12,303 bases of DNA from JBFMFH01 sp964481395 (GTDB lineage Bacteria > Acidobacteriota > Vicinamibacteria > Vicinamibacterales > JAKQTR01): NCBI GenBank assembly GCA_964481395.1, contig CAYZYG010000129.1, positions 1 through 12,303 on the forward strand, read 5' to 3'. The position numbers were made by a program, and so were the translations under genes. This document shows positions 1-9,029 of the stretch, one piece after another. Position 1 is the stretch's first letter. Each line of letters starts with the position of its first letter. Below the pieces are notes generated by a model that saw only the letters and a list, made by a program, of their open reading frames with translations, was not told the DNA's origin and did not search any database.

Positions 1-338
1 ACAGCCCACCGCTGCTCAGGCCCACAAACCTGATCACGGCTGAGGGCCTTCCGCCACGGCGGGCGCCCGTCCGACGCCACCCGCAGAGGTTGTGAGCCCG
101 CTCTGCACTTCGACTGACCCATCCGGAGGTCAGCCGGCACGTCCCCGCACGAGGACGTCTCCTAGCATGTATCGGCCGATGGCCCCTCGATCTGAGGGTT
201 TCCCTGGAGCTTTCCGGCGGCACGCTTCTTGATTGAGAGGGGGGTGGAGTCGCGCCGGATCAAACGGGGCGGGTCAATCACTGGCAGGCGCTGGCATTCC
301 CGCTCCGTCTGGCAGGGCGATTCGGCGCGGCTCCAAGA
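1..338. other. Gene-free left edge with a dense run of short hairpins
   Basis: I see no credible protein gene here. The first 200 nt are full of short inverted repeats: AGGCCC 18-23 with GGGCCT 44-49; CCGCC 51-55 with GGCGG 58-62; GCAGAG 83-88 with CTCTGC 101-106; CTGACC 114-119 with GGTCAG 128-133; ACGTCC 139-144 with GGACGT 153-158; the palindrome ATCGGCCGAT 171-180; and CCCTC 184-188 with GAGGG 194-198. A structured RNA or the tail of a feature outside the window is possible. I do not recognise tmRNA, RNase P, SRP, 6S or group II intron domain V signatures on either strand. In sequence this GC-rich some 5-6 bp stems arise by chance, so the call is weak. Confidence 0.3.
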
Positions 339-431
339 ACAGGGACCAGGGACCGGGGACCGGGGATCAGTTATGGATGTCCCCAGTCCCCATTCATAAC
401 CGGTCCCCGGTCCCCGGCCCTCGATCCCTGT
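339..431. repeat. Heptad inverted-repeat element, copy 1 (complete)
   Basis: This is the cleanest full copy. It opens with ACAGGGACC (339-347), continues with heptads (GGGACCA, GGGGACC, GGGGATC), and reads into a core running GTTATGGATG to CATAACC. Inverse heptads (GGTCCCC) follow, and it ends with GATCCCTGT (423-431). The arms can pair to a long hairpin around a core of about 30 nt. That core differs from copy 2 at only two positions. It lies just downstream of the stop of the SpoIIE phosphatase gene (minus strand), so it may serve as that gene's 3' hairpin. Confidence 0.9.
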
Positions 432-435
432 CTTC

Positions 436-2232
436 CTATCCCGTAACCCTGACCGCCACCACCGTCATGTCGTCGTTCTGGTCGGCCTCGCCGCGGAACT
501 CGGCCACGGCCTCGAAGACCGCGTCCACCAGATCCTTCGCCGGCCTCCCGCGGTAGCGCGCGACGATTTCCAGCAGCCGCTCGGCCCCGAACTCCCCTCC
601 CTCCTCGTTCATCGCCTCGAAGATCCCGTCCGTCGCGAAGACGACGATGTCGCCCGGGGCGAGGCTGAGGGAGATCTCGTCGTAGGTCATGCCCGGAAGC
701 GAGCCGAGGGGAACACCGGGCAGCTCGATCTGCGTGCAGGCCTCGGCCGTGCAGTGAATGGGATACGGCAGGCCGCTGTTGGCCAGCGTCAGGATGTGCC
801 GCTTCAGGTCGAAGTTGGCGTAGGCGAGCGTGCAGTAATACTCCTCGAGCTGGCGCTCGTGCATGATGAGGTTCATCGAGGCCAGCACGCCGGCCGGGCT
901 CGACCGATCCTGCGTGAACCGCCGCCGATATGTGCGCGACCGCACCAGCTCGGCCGCGAACGTCGAGTAGAGCGCCGCCGGCACGCCCTTGCCCGACACG
1001 TCGCCCACCGCCACCGTCAGCGTGCCCGGATCGAGCACGAGGAAGTCGAAGAGGTCCCCGCCCAGCTCGCGGGCCGGCTCGAAGCGCCAGGCCGCGTCCA
1101 CGTTCTTCACGCGCCGCGGGAGCGCCGTCGGCAGGAGCGCCTTCTGCACGCGCTGCGCGAACCGCAGTTCCTTCTCGAGCCGCTCCTCGTTCGCGCGGAT
1201 CTCGTCGTAGAGCCGCGCGTTCTCGATGGCGATCGCCGCGCTGGCCGCCAGCGGCGAGAGCAGTTCGATGTGCGCGCGCGTAAAGGCGTTCAGCTCGGGG
1301 CTCTCAAGATCGAACACGCCGACGCACTTGTCCTTGACCAGCAGCGGAATCGCCAGTTCCGCCCGCACGTCGTCGACCACCCTGATGTAGCGCGGGTCCT
1401 TCGAGACGTCCGGCACCAGCACCGGCACCTTGTGCAGCGCCGCGTAGCCGACGAGTCCCTCGCCCAGCTTGACCCGCTTCTCGAGAATCTGCGCGTCGTA
1501 GCGGACCGCGTGGCGCATCTGCACCACGCCCTCTTCCTCGTCCACCAGCAGGATGCCGAACGTGCGGTAGTCGATGACCCGCTTGATGTGGTGGGCGATG
1601 CGCTGCAGCAGGACGTCGAGATCGAGAATCGAGGCGAACTCCTGGCCGATCTCGGAGAGCGTCTCGAGCGTGTCCGAATACCGGCGCTCCGTCTCGAACA
1701 GCCGCGCGTTCTCGATGGCGATGGCGACCGCTGCCGCGAAGTTCCGCAGCGTTTCGACCTCGTCGGGCGTGAACTCGCCGAGGTTGCGGCTGAGGAGGTT
1801 CAGCGCGCCGATCACCTTGCCCTTGCGACGCAGCGGCACCACCAGTTCGGCCCGCGTGCCGGGCACCGCCTCGATGTACCGCGGGTCTTTCGTCACGTCG
1901 TTGGCCACCAGCGGGCGCGACGCCTGCACGGCCGCGCCGACCAGCCCCTGGCCGAGCGCGAGGTGCATGTTGCGGCGTTCCGGCGGATAACCGGTGGCGT
2001 AGGCAATCTTCAGGTCGCCGTACTCCTCGTCGAGCAGGTAGATGGCAAAGGCGTGAAAATCGGTGATGCGATCGATGAGGACCGGCAGCTTGTGGAGCAG
2101 TTCGTCGAGGTCGAGCACCGACGCCACTTCGCGGCCCAGCGCGAACAGCGTCGTCAGGAGCTGGCGTTCGCTCTTGGAGGCCTGGCTGCCTTCAGGCCCC
2201 ACCAGCAGGTCGAAGTTGATGGGATCGGTCAC
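436..2232 (-). CDS. GAF-GAF-SpoIIE (RsbU-like) PP2C serine phosphatase
   Basis: This 598-residue cytoplasmic protein would sense a signal through two GAF domains (about residues 25-178 and 195-345) and dephosphorylate a phosphoserine protein, typically an anti-sigma-factor antagonist. Each GAF ends with the usual AIAIENARL helix. A coiled-coil stretch (ERLEKELRFAQRVQKALLP, about 355-375) leads into the SpoIIE/PP2C domain. Metal-binding motifs are intact: GGDLFDF near 390, DVSGKG near 409, FATDG near 530 and DQNDDMTVV near 583. The start is GTG; a TATAAT box ends seven bases upstream, leaving no room for a ribosome binding site. No anti-sigma or STAS partner gene is visible, so the substrate is unknown. 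The whole-family call is secure; the specific partner is not. Confidence 0.95.
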   Translation of the reverse strand: MTDPINFDLLVGPEGSQASKSERQLLTTLFALGREVASVLDLDELLHKLPVLIDRITDFHAFAIYLLDEEYGDLKIAYATGYPPERRNMHLALGQGLVGAAVQASRPLVANDVTKDPRYIEAVPGTRAELVVPLRRKGKVIGALNLLSRNLGEFTPDEVETLRNFAAAVAIAIENARLFETERRYSDTLETLSEIGQEFASILDLDVLLQRIAHHIKRVIDYRTFGILLVDEEEGVVQMRHAVRYDAQILEKRVKLGEGLVGYAALHKVPVLVPDVSKDPRYIRVVDDVRAELAIPLLVKDKCVGVFDLESPELNAFTRAHIELLSPLAASAAIAIENARLYDEIRANEERLEKELRFAQRVQKALLPTALPRRVKNVDAAWRFEPARELGGDLFDFLVLDPGTLTVAVGDVSGKGVPAALYSTFAAELVRSRTYRRRFTQDRSSPAGVLASMNLIMHERQLEEYYCTLAYANFDLKRHILTLANSGLPYPIHCTAEACTQIELPGVPLGSLPGMTYDEISLSLAPGDIVVFATDGIFEAMNEEGGEFGAERLLEIVARYRGRPAKDLVDAVFEAVAEFRGEADQNDDMTVVAVRVTG

Positions 2233-2239
2233 GGGGGGA

Positions 2240-2245
2240 ATTATA
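2240..2245 (-). promoter_or_regulatory. TATAAT -10 box, predicted leaderless start of the phosphatase gene
   Basis: A perfect TATAAT on the minus strand ends seven bases before the GTG start at 2232. Initiation at the normal distance from a -10 hexamer would fall on or next to the start codon, so the mRNA would be leaderless. The heptad arm of copy 2 lies immediately upstream and occupies the -35 region. Confidence 0.6.
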
Positions 2246-2250
2246 CTTAC

Positions 2251-2340
2251 GGGGACCGGGGATCGGGGACCAGGGACCGGTTATGGAAGTCCCCAGGCCC
2301 CATTCATAACCGATCCCTGGTCCCAGGTCCCTGGTCCCAG
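2251..2340. repeat. Heptad inverted-repeat element, copy 2 (near complete)
   Basis: Left arm GGGGACC/GGGGATC heptads, a core almost identical to copy 1 (GGTTATGG ... CATAACC), then right arm heptads (GATCCCT, GGTCCCA). The exact ACAGGGA/TCCCTGT ends are lost. It fills the space between the divergent phosphatase and FabZ-like genes, so both promoters must lie in or beside it. Confidence 0.9.
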
Positions 2341-2343
2341 TTC

Positions 2344-2835
2344 GTGAGGTACTCCGTGGAGCTGTCCGTTCCCCTCGATCAGTCCATCATCCAGCGCATT
2401 CTGCCGCACCGGTATCCGTTCCTGCTCGTGGACCGGATCACCGAGTTCGAGCCGGACAAGCGAATTGTCGGGGTGCGGTGCGTCTCGCACAACGACACTT
2501 ACCTCTGCCCCGAGCCCGGGCAGCCAGGCACCCTCCCCTGGTCGATTCTGACCGAGGCCATCGCCCAGGTCGGCGCCGTGCTCATCCTGACGAAGCCCGA
2601 GAACGAGGGGCGGCTCATTTTCTTCATGGGCATCGACTACGCGCGCTACCGGCGTCCCGTGCGGGCCGGCGAGCAGGTCGAGATCGTGGCCCGGGTCAAG
2701 CGGCTGCGCAGCCGCATGGGCCGCCTCCACGGCATCGCCCGCGTCAACGGCGAGATCTGCGCCGAGGGCGTCATGGGGTTCTCGCTGGGGACGGACAAGG
2801 AACAGGGACCGGGGAACGGGGACCAGGGGCCGTAA
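2344..2835 (+). CDS. fabZ: FabZ/FabA-type 3-hydroxyacyl-ACP dehydratase-like hotdog protein
   Basis: The 163-residue product matches the hotdog-fold dehydratases that remove water from 3-hydroxyacyl-ACP in fatty acid synthesis. ILPHRYPFLLVDRI (about 18-31) carries the catalytic histidine region, and WSILTEAIAQVGAVLI (about 63-78) carries the catalytic glutamate. FFMGIDYARYRRPVRAGEQV is the family's C-terminal half. I chose GTG 2344; GTG 2356 (VELSVPLDQ) is an alternative, and neither has a clear ribosome binding site. The last 13 or so residues (KEQGPGNGDQGP) are encoded by the heptad repeat, so the stop has been supplied by the element. A related hotdog hydratase outside fatty acid synthesis cannot be excluded. 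Confidence 0.85.
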   Translation: MRYSVELSVPLDQSIIQRILPHRYPFLLVDRITEFEPDKRIVGVRCVSHNDTYLCPEPGQPGTLPWSILTEAIAQVGAVLILTKPENEGRLIFFMGIDYARYRRPVRAGEQVEIVARVKRLRSRMGRLHGIARVNGEICAEGVMGFSLGTDKEQGPGNGDQGP

Positions 2836-2895
2836 GACGGGGACCGGGGATCGGGGACCGGGGATCTGTTGTGGATGTCCCCAACGTCCCGGGGC
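2802..2895. repeat. Heptad repeat element, copy 3 (left half)
   Basis: It begins ACAGGGACC at 2802 inside the 3' end of the FabZ-like gene and runs through the stop codon. It continues with four unbroken GGGG tracts separated by ACC/ATC/ACC (2839-2863), then TGTTGTGGATGTCCCC. No right arm of GGTCCCC heptads follows. The GGGG tracts form a canonical G-quadruplex motif directly after the stop codon. Confidence 0.85.
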
Positions 2896-2903
2896 GAGTT
2901 GTC

Positions 2904-3581
2904 ATGATGGGCTGCGTGCCGACGCCGTCATGTGTGCTGATCGCCCTCGCCCTTGCTGTGCCCGTGGGCGCGCAGACGGTTCCTGAGAGAACCCTGAACG
3001 TCTCGGGCGAGGCAGAAGCAGCGCCCGCGCGCTCCGACATCCCCGATTCGTCGGGCGTGCAGATTGCGAAGTTCCTGGGCGGAGCCGCGGCAGGGCTTGG
3101 GGTGCACGAACTCGGACATATCCTCGCGGGCGCCGCCGTAGGCGCGGACATGCGTTTGAAGAAGGTCGACTTCAAGGGCATTCCGTTCTTCGCGATTACG
3201 CACGTCGCGAACCTCTCACGCCGCCAGGAGTACGTCGTCTCGTCGGCTGGATTCTGGGCGCAGTACGCGGCCAGCGAGTGGATTCTCTCTGCCCGTCCGC
3301 ATCTGAAGGCCGAGCGTCGCAGATTCGCTGAAGGCGTCCTGACCTTTCACGTCGGAACGTCGGTCATGTACGCCGGCGCGGCCTTCGCGAAGGCCGGCCC
3401 GTACGAACGCGACACGAGGGCCATGGCCGAATCGCTCGGTATCAGCGAACGGTGGGTCGGGCTGCTGGTGCTGGTGCCGGCTGTGCTCGACACCTACCGG
3501 TACTTCCATCCGGAGGCCGCGTGGGCCGCCTGGACGTCACGCGGCGTGAAAGCCCTGACGGTCGGCCTGGCCTTCAGGTAG
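2904..3581 (+). CDS. Exported/membrane protein with HELGH zinc-peptidase-like motif
   Basis: The 225-residue protein starts MMGCVPTPSCVLIALALAV, a hydrophobic segment ending VGAQ that looks like a signal peptide. A glycine-rich hydrophobic helix then carries VHELGHILAGAAVGA, with HELGH at residues 68-72. HExxH in a hydrophobic helix is typical of zinc metallopeptidases such as the M50 (site-2 protease) type. A second segment, LVLVPAVLDTYRYF (about 187-200), sits where M50 proteins have their NPxxDG ligand, but that motif is not clearly present. The function is therefore unassigned. ATG 2904 and ATG 2907 are both possible starts; GGGGCGAG upstream may be the ribosome binding site. Confidence 0.75.
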   Translation: MMGCVPTPSCVLIALALAVPVGAQTVPERTLNVSGEAEAAPARSDIPDSSGVQIAKFLGGAAAGLGVHELGHILAGAAVGADMRLKKVDFKGIPFFAITHVANLSRRQEYVVSSAGFWAQYAASEWILSARPHLKAERRRFAEGVLTFHVGTSVMYAGAAFAKAGPYERDTRAMAESLGISERWVGLLVLVPAVLDTYRYFHPEAAWAAWTSRGVKALTVGLAFR

Positions 3582-3583
3582 AA

Positions 3584-3718
3584 CAGCTCGCGCGATCAGC
3601 GCGACTCGGCTCCCCCGGTCCCCGGTCCCCGATCCCCGGTCTCGTCTTCGTCCAGAGCATCAGCTCGCGCGATCAGCGCGACTCGGCTCCCCCGGTCCCC
3701 GGTCCCCGATCCCCGGTC
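3584..3718. repeat. 58-bp perfect tandem duplication carrying heptad arms (copy 4)
   Basis: Positions 3584-3641 and 3661-3718 are identical over 58 bp, separated by 19 bp (period 77). Each unit contains the hairpin TCGCGC-GATCA-GCGCGA (3588-3604 and 3665-3681) followed by GGTCCCC/GATCCCC heptads. The block lies between two convergent genes. The stop codon of the exoribonuclease gene (3675-3673) falls in the loop of the second hairpin. The paired hairpins could act as a bidirectional terminator, but there is no T-tract. Confidence 0.9.
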
Positions 3719-4662
3719 CCTTTGTACAGCACCCTCCCCAGCCTCTGCTGGTACGGCGTGAACTCGCCCTCCCCCTGGTCTTCCGCAATCGCCGCGCGCA
3801 CCTGATGGATCTTCGCGTCCAGATCGTCCGCCATCGCGAGAATGAACGCCTCGACCGTCATCGGCGCGACCGGCGATCCCAGCTCCTGCGATCCATGGTG
3901 CGACAGCACGATGTGGGCGACTTCGGCCAGCAGCCCGTCCGGGAATCCGGGAATCGCGCGCGCCGCGTCGCGCACCATCGCCCACCCGAGCGAGATGTGT
4001 CCCAGCAGGTTGCCGTCGCGCGAATACGTCGTCGCGAGGTCGTACTCCAGCTCTTCCAACTTGCCGATGTCGTGGAGGAGCGCGCCCGCGATGACCACGT
4101 CCCGGTTCGCGCCGTAGATCCCGGCCAGCGACGCCGCCGCGCGCGCGATCTGCAGGATGTGCTCGAGGAACCCGCCGCGATACGCGTGGTGCACCACCTG
4201 CGCCGCCGGCCACACGCGCAGTTTCGCCTCCTGCTCCGTGACGATGCGCTCGACGAGCGCGCGAATGTGCGCGTCCCCAACGCCCGCGATGACCGACTGG
4301 AGCTCGGCCCACATCTCGTCGAGATCGCGCGGCGCCGAGGCCACGCAGTCCTCCTCGCGGAAGCCGGCTTCGCGATCCTGCTCGCGGTGCACGCGTCGGA
4401 TGCGCTCCACCACCATCTGCATCCGGCCGTTGAACAGGTTCGTCCGCCCCTGCGCCTTCACGAACTCACCGGCGTCGAACTCCCCCTTCATCCGCGCCAC
4501 ATCGTCGAACACGCGGGCCTGCAGGCGGCCGGTCGCGTCCTGCAGCATGAGCGAGATGAACTCGCCTCCGCGCCCGGTGCGCAGTTCCTTCTGCGTGCAG
4601 AGATAGAACGACCACCCCGCGAGGTCGGGAGTCAGGGACACGATCGGTGGAAGTCGGTTCAT
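3673..4662 (-). CDS. OB-fold/HD-domain 3'-5' exoribonuclease, YhaM family
   Basis: The 329-residue protein has an N-terminal OB-fold (about residues 15-95: LCTQKELRTGRGGEFISLML ... GRTNLFNGRMQMVVERI). A metal-dependent HD domain follows, with HHAYRGGFLEH near 157, LLHDIGKLEE near 195 and VLSHHG near 252. This order and length match YhaM/CBF1 3'-5' exoribonucleases that shorten single-stranded RNA and DNA in the cytoplasm. Translation from ATG 4662 gives the native family start MNRLPP. An in-frame ATG at 4758 would add 32 residues encoded by a repeat and is unlikely. The last 16 residues (KGTGDRGPGTGGAESR) come from the heptad repeat, so the ancestral stop has been replaced. The start codon is two bases from the end of an element, with no ribosome binding site. 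Confidence 0.9.
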   Translation of the reverse strand: MNRLPPIVSLTPDLAGWSFYLCTQKELRTGRGGEFISLMLQDATGRLQARVFDDVARMKGEFDAGEFVKAQGRTNLFNGRMQMVVERIRRVHREQDREAGFREEDCVASAPRDLDEMWAELQSVIAGVGDAHIRALVERIVTEQEAKLRVWPAAQVVHHAYRGGFLEHILQIARAAASLAGIYGANRDVVIAGALLHDIGKLEELEYDLATTYSRDGNLLGHISLGWAMVRDAARAIPGFPDGLLAEVAHIVLSHHGSQELGSPVAPMTVEAFILAMADDLDAKIHQVRAAIAEDQGEGEFTPYQQRLGRVLYKGTGDRGPGTGGAESR

Positions 4663-4664
4663 AG

Positions 4665-4746
4665 ACAGGGACCGGGGACCAGGGACCGGCCATTCGACAA
4701 GCTCAGGGCCGCCCCGAGCATCGTCGAGGGGCGGGGACCGGTTCTG
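4665..4746. repeat. Heptad element, copy 5, split by a REP-like hairpin
   Basis: The arm starts ACAGGGACC (4665-4673) and continues in heptads to about 4689. It is then interrupted and resumes as CGGGGACCGGTTCTG (4732-4746), which is the arm plus inner motif in the same orientation. No inverse arm is present. Its outer end is two bases from the ATG of the exoribonuclease gene. Confidence 0.8.
4693..4730. repeat. REP-like hairpin (TTCGACAAGCTCAGGGC type)
   Basis: TTCGACAAGCTCAGGGC (4693-4709) is followed by GCCCCGAGCATCGTCGAGGG (4711-4730). The reverse complement of the second arm reads TCGACGATGCTCGGGGC, which pairs with the first arm apart from a few mismatches. Sequences of the TTCGACAAGCTCAGG kind are dispersed palindromes in many bacterial genomes. 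Here it sits inside the arm of a heptad element, consistent with a later insertion. Confidence 0.75.
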
Positions 4747-4759
4747 AGCACGGCTCATA

Positions 4760-5122
4760 CTACCCCAGTCTCCTCAGCGCGCGAACGAGTCCCGCAAGCA
4801 GGCGCCCCACCTCGCGGCTTCTCGCCACGGCCGCATTCAGGGGCTCGTCCTCGATCAACCGTCGCCTCCGGCACAATTCCAGGCATGTCTGGACCTCCGC
4901 GAGTGACCCCAGCGCGATCGAAAGGTGGTTCAGATAGGCGGGACGCGATCGGCTGTTGCCTTCTGCGACGTTTGCCGGCACCGACAGGGCAGAACGCTGG
5001 AGCTGGGTTCCAAGGGAGAATCGCTCAGCCGGTGGCATCGAACGAGTCAGATCGAAGCATCGGTCTGCGAGGTCCAGGCTGGCCTTCCATACCTCGAGAT
5101 CTTCGTACGAGACGATGGGCAT
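4760..5122 (-). CDS. Four-helix-bundle protein (S23 / 23S rRNA-intervening-sequence family)
   Basis: The 120-residue product, starting MPIVSYEDLEVWKASLDLAD, has the family hallmarks: YEDLEVWK near the N-terminus, then FSLGTQLQRSALSVPANVAEGNSR (about 38-61), then a leucine-rich C-terminal helix. The family was first found in 23S rRNA intervening sequences but is widespread as a free-standing gene. It folds as a homo-oligomeric helical bundle of unknown function. There is no rRNA here. An upstream in-frame ATG at 5242 would add 40 residues unlike the family, so I chose 5122. The stop lies two bases before an alternative start of the exoribonuclease gene; co-transcription is possible. Confidence 0.85.
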   Translation of the reverse strand: MPIVSYEDLEVWKASLDLADRCFDLTRSMPPAERFSLGTQLQRSALSVPANVAEGNSRSRPAYLNHLSIALGSLAEVQTCLELCRRRRLIEDEPLNAAVARSREVGRLLAGLVRALRRLG

Positions 5123-5377
5123 GCGGCCCGGTATTGCAGGATTCCTGCCGTGCAGGGAGAGAGCTGAAACGGCGGGATCTCGGGCGTTGGCTTGCAGATT
5201 CTGCTCACATAGTCCAGCGGACTCGTTGCAGAACCTGCACATGAGCAGGGGAATGGGGATGGGGACCTCAGCGTGACGGAACTGATCCCCGGTCCGCGCG
5301 CCTCCGTGGCGAACGGCCGTACTCGATCGAGGGACGCGGGATGGGGACCTCAGCGTGACGGAACTGATCCCCGGTCC
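5123..5377. other. Gene-free region between the S23 gene and the assembly gap
   Basis: I see no gene here. TTGCAGATTCTGC and TTGCAGAACCTGC form an imperfect direct repeat around 5193-5240. The rest consists of the two element ends listed separately. The 3' end of the CsgG-like gene must lie in the gap to the right. Confidence 0.5.
5256..5377. repeat. Two identical 40-bp heptad-element ends in direct orientation (copy 6)
   Basis: Positions 5256-5295 and 5338-5377 are identical over 40 bp (period 82). Each runs GGGATGGGGACCTCAGCGTG into ACGGAACTGATCCCCGGTCC, the inverted form of the inner motif GGTTCTGTCACGCTG plus a heptad. The second copy stops exactly at the run of Ns, so the assembly broke inside an element. 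Confidence 0.9.
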
Positions 5378-5477
5378 NNNNNNNNNNNNNNNNNNNNNNN
5401 NNNNNNNNNNNNNNNNNNNNNNNNNNNNNNNNNNNNNNNNNNNNNNNNNNNNNNNNNNNNNNNNNNNNNNNNNNNNN
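5378..5477. other. Assembly gap (100 N)
   Basis: Exactly 100 Ns, a conventional placeholder for a gap of unknown length. It removes the 3' end of the CsgG-like gene and the continuation of a repeat element. Confidence 0.95.
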
Positions 5478-6036
5478 CGCCGCCGAGCAGCAGGCCGCTG
5501 CGCGTCGAGACGCCCTCACCCTTGGCGCTCGCCATGATCTCGCCCGTCGTCGTGTCGATGATGCGGGCGGTAATCGCCACCTGGCCCTTGCCCTTCTCGG
5601 TGCCGACCCGGCCGATCCCGAACTTTCCGCCGCCGAACGCGCCGCCGCCGATGCCGACGTTCTTCTTTTCGAGACCGAACTTCGTGATCGAGCCGACGAC
5701 GATGTACTTCACGCCCAGGGCCTTGCCGACCTGCGCCATCGTCGCCGCGGATGGATCCGCACGGTCGCTGTTCGAGAAATTCTGCTCCGCCAGGATCGCG
5801 TCCAGGCGCTTGCGCTCGATCAGGCGGTACGAGCCGTCCTCGAGCAGCGCATCGACCAGCAGGTCGGAGATGCCGTTGCCGATGTCCCAGGTGCCCTCCC
5901 ACCACTGTTGGACCGTGCCGTAGTCGAAGTCGAGGATGGCCACGGTGGGCCTCGAGGACTGCGCCTGTGCGGGCGCGGAGCCGAACACGATCGCCGCGGC
6001 GACGATCAGAAGCACCGGAATCATCAATCTGCGCAT
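5478..6036 (-). CDS. CsgG/HfaB-family curli-assembly-like protein, 3' end lost in gap
   Basis: About 186 residues are visible. MRRLMIPVLLIVAAAIVFGSAPAQA is a Sec signal peptide with an AQA cleavage site and no lipobox cysteine. The mature part begins RPTVAILDFDYGTVQQWW and includes WDIGNGISDLLVDALLED, YRLIERKRLDAILAEQ, LGVKYIVVGSITKFG and ITARIIDTTTGEI, the standard CsgG-family blocks. Family members form outer-membrane pores for amyloid export or act as periplasmic regulators. The lack of a lipidation site argues against a classical CsgG pore. The start ATG has a good ribosome binding site (GAGGAGG), unlike several genes in this window. The stop lies in the gap. Confidence 0.9.
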
Positions 6037-6259
6037 GCCTGCCTCCTCGCGGGATGCGGGCGCCGCCGGACGACGGTCCGGCCGCGCGCTCGTACAGGGG
6101 GAAACGGCTTCTATGGTAGCGCCGGACGGGCGGGGGGACAAGAGACAGGGACCGGGGACCTGGGACCGGGGGCCGGTTGTGGATGTCCCCGGTCCCCATC
6201 TCTCGTCCTCGGTGGGTATCCCCGGGCGAAGGATTACGGAAGGACAGGGCCGCGAGAGG

Positions 6260-6265
6260 TACAAT
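6260..6265 (+). promoter_or_regulatory. TACAAT -10 box, predicted leaderless start of the copper ATPase
   Basis: TACAAT ends six bases before ATG 6272, placing the expected transcription start at the A of the ATG. No ribosome binding site is present. I found no convincing -35 box at normal spacing. Confidence 0.55.
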
Positions 6266-6271
6266 CTTTAT

Positions 6272-8953
<2,682 letters not shown>

Positions 8954-8955
8954 CG

Positions 8956-9021
8956 AATCACTCCCGGAGTGTTTTCCGGGATGGTGCATGGGTCCGGTGG
9001 TGAAACACTCCGGGAGTGATT
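8956..9021. terminator. 19-bp perfect inverted repeat between convergent genes
   Basis: AATCACTCCCGGAGTGTTT (8956-8974) is exactly complementary to AAACACTCCGGGAGTGATT (9003-9021), with a 28-nt loop. It begins three bases after the ATPase stop and ends nine bases before the stop of the opposing HAD gene. A bidirectional terminator is the simplest reading. Each arm is itself almost palindromic (CACTCCCGGAGTG), so a dispersed palindrome or protein-binding site is also possible. Confidence 0.7.
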
Positions 9022-9029
9022 TCGGGGAG

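Noticed and set aside
1..232. Group II intron or RNase P RNA at the left edge
   Set aside because: I could not find a domain V hairpin or conserved RNase P core sequences on either strand.
339..431. CRISPR array
   Set aside because: The repeats are 7-bp heptads in inverted arms, not 25-40 bp repeats with uniform spacers, and no cas gene is present.
754..2343. Long plus-strand open frame leading into the FabZ-like gene
   Set aside because: It is antisense to the SpoIIE phosphatase, with Arg/His/Asp-biased composition and no recognisable domain. Only the part from 2344 is a gene.
4760..5122. Evidence for a nearby 23S rRNA gene from the S23-type protein
   Set aside because: No rRNA sequence flanks it; the family is commonly encoded as a free-standing gene.
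3805..5244. 479-codon plus-strand open frame
   Set aside because: Antisense to the YhaM-type and S23 genes, both of which have clear family motifs on the minus strand.
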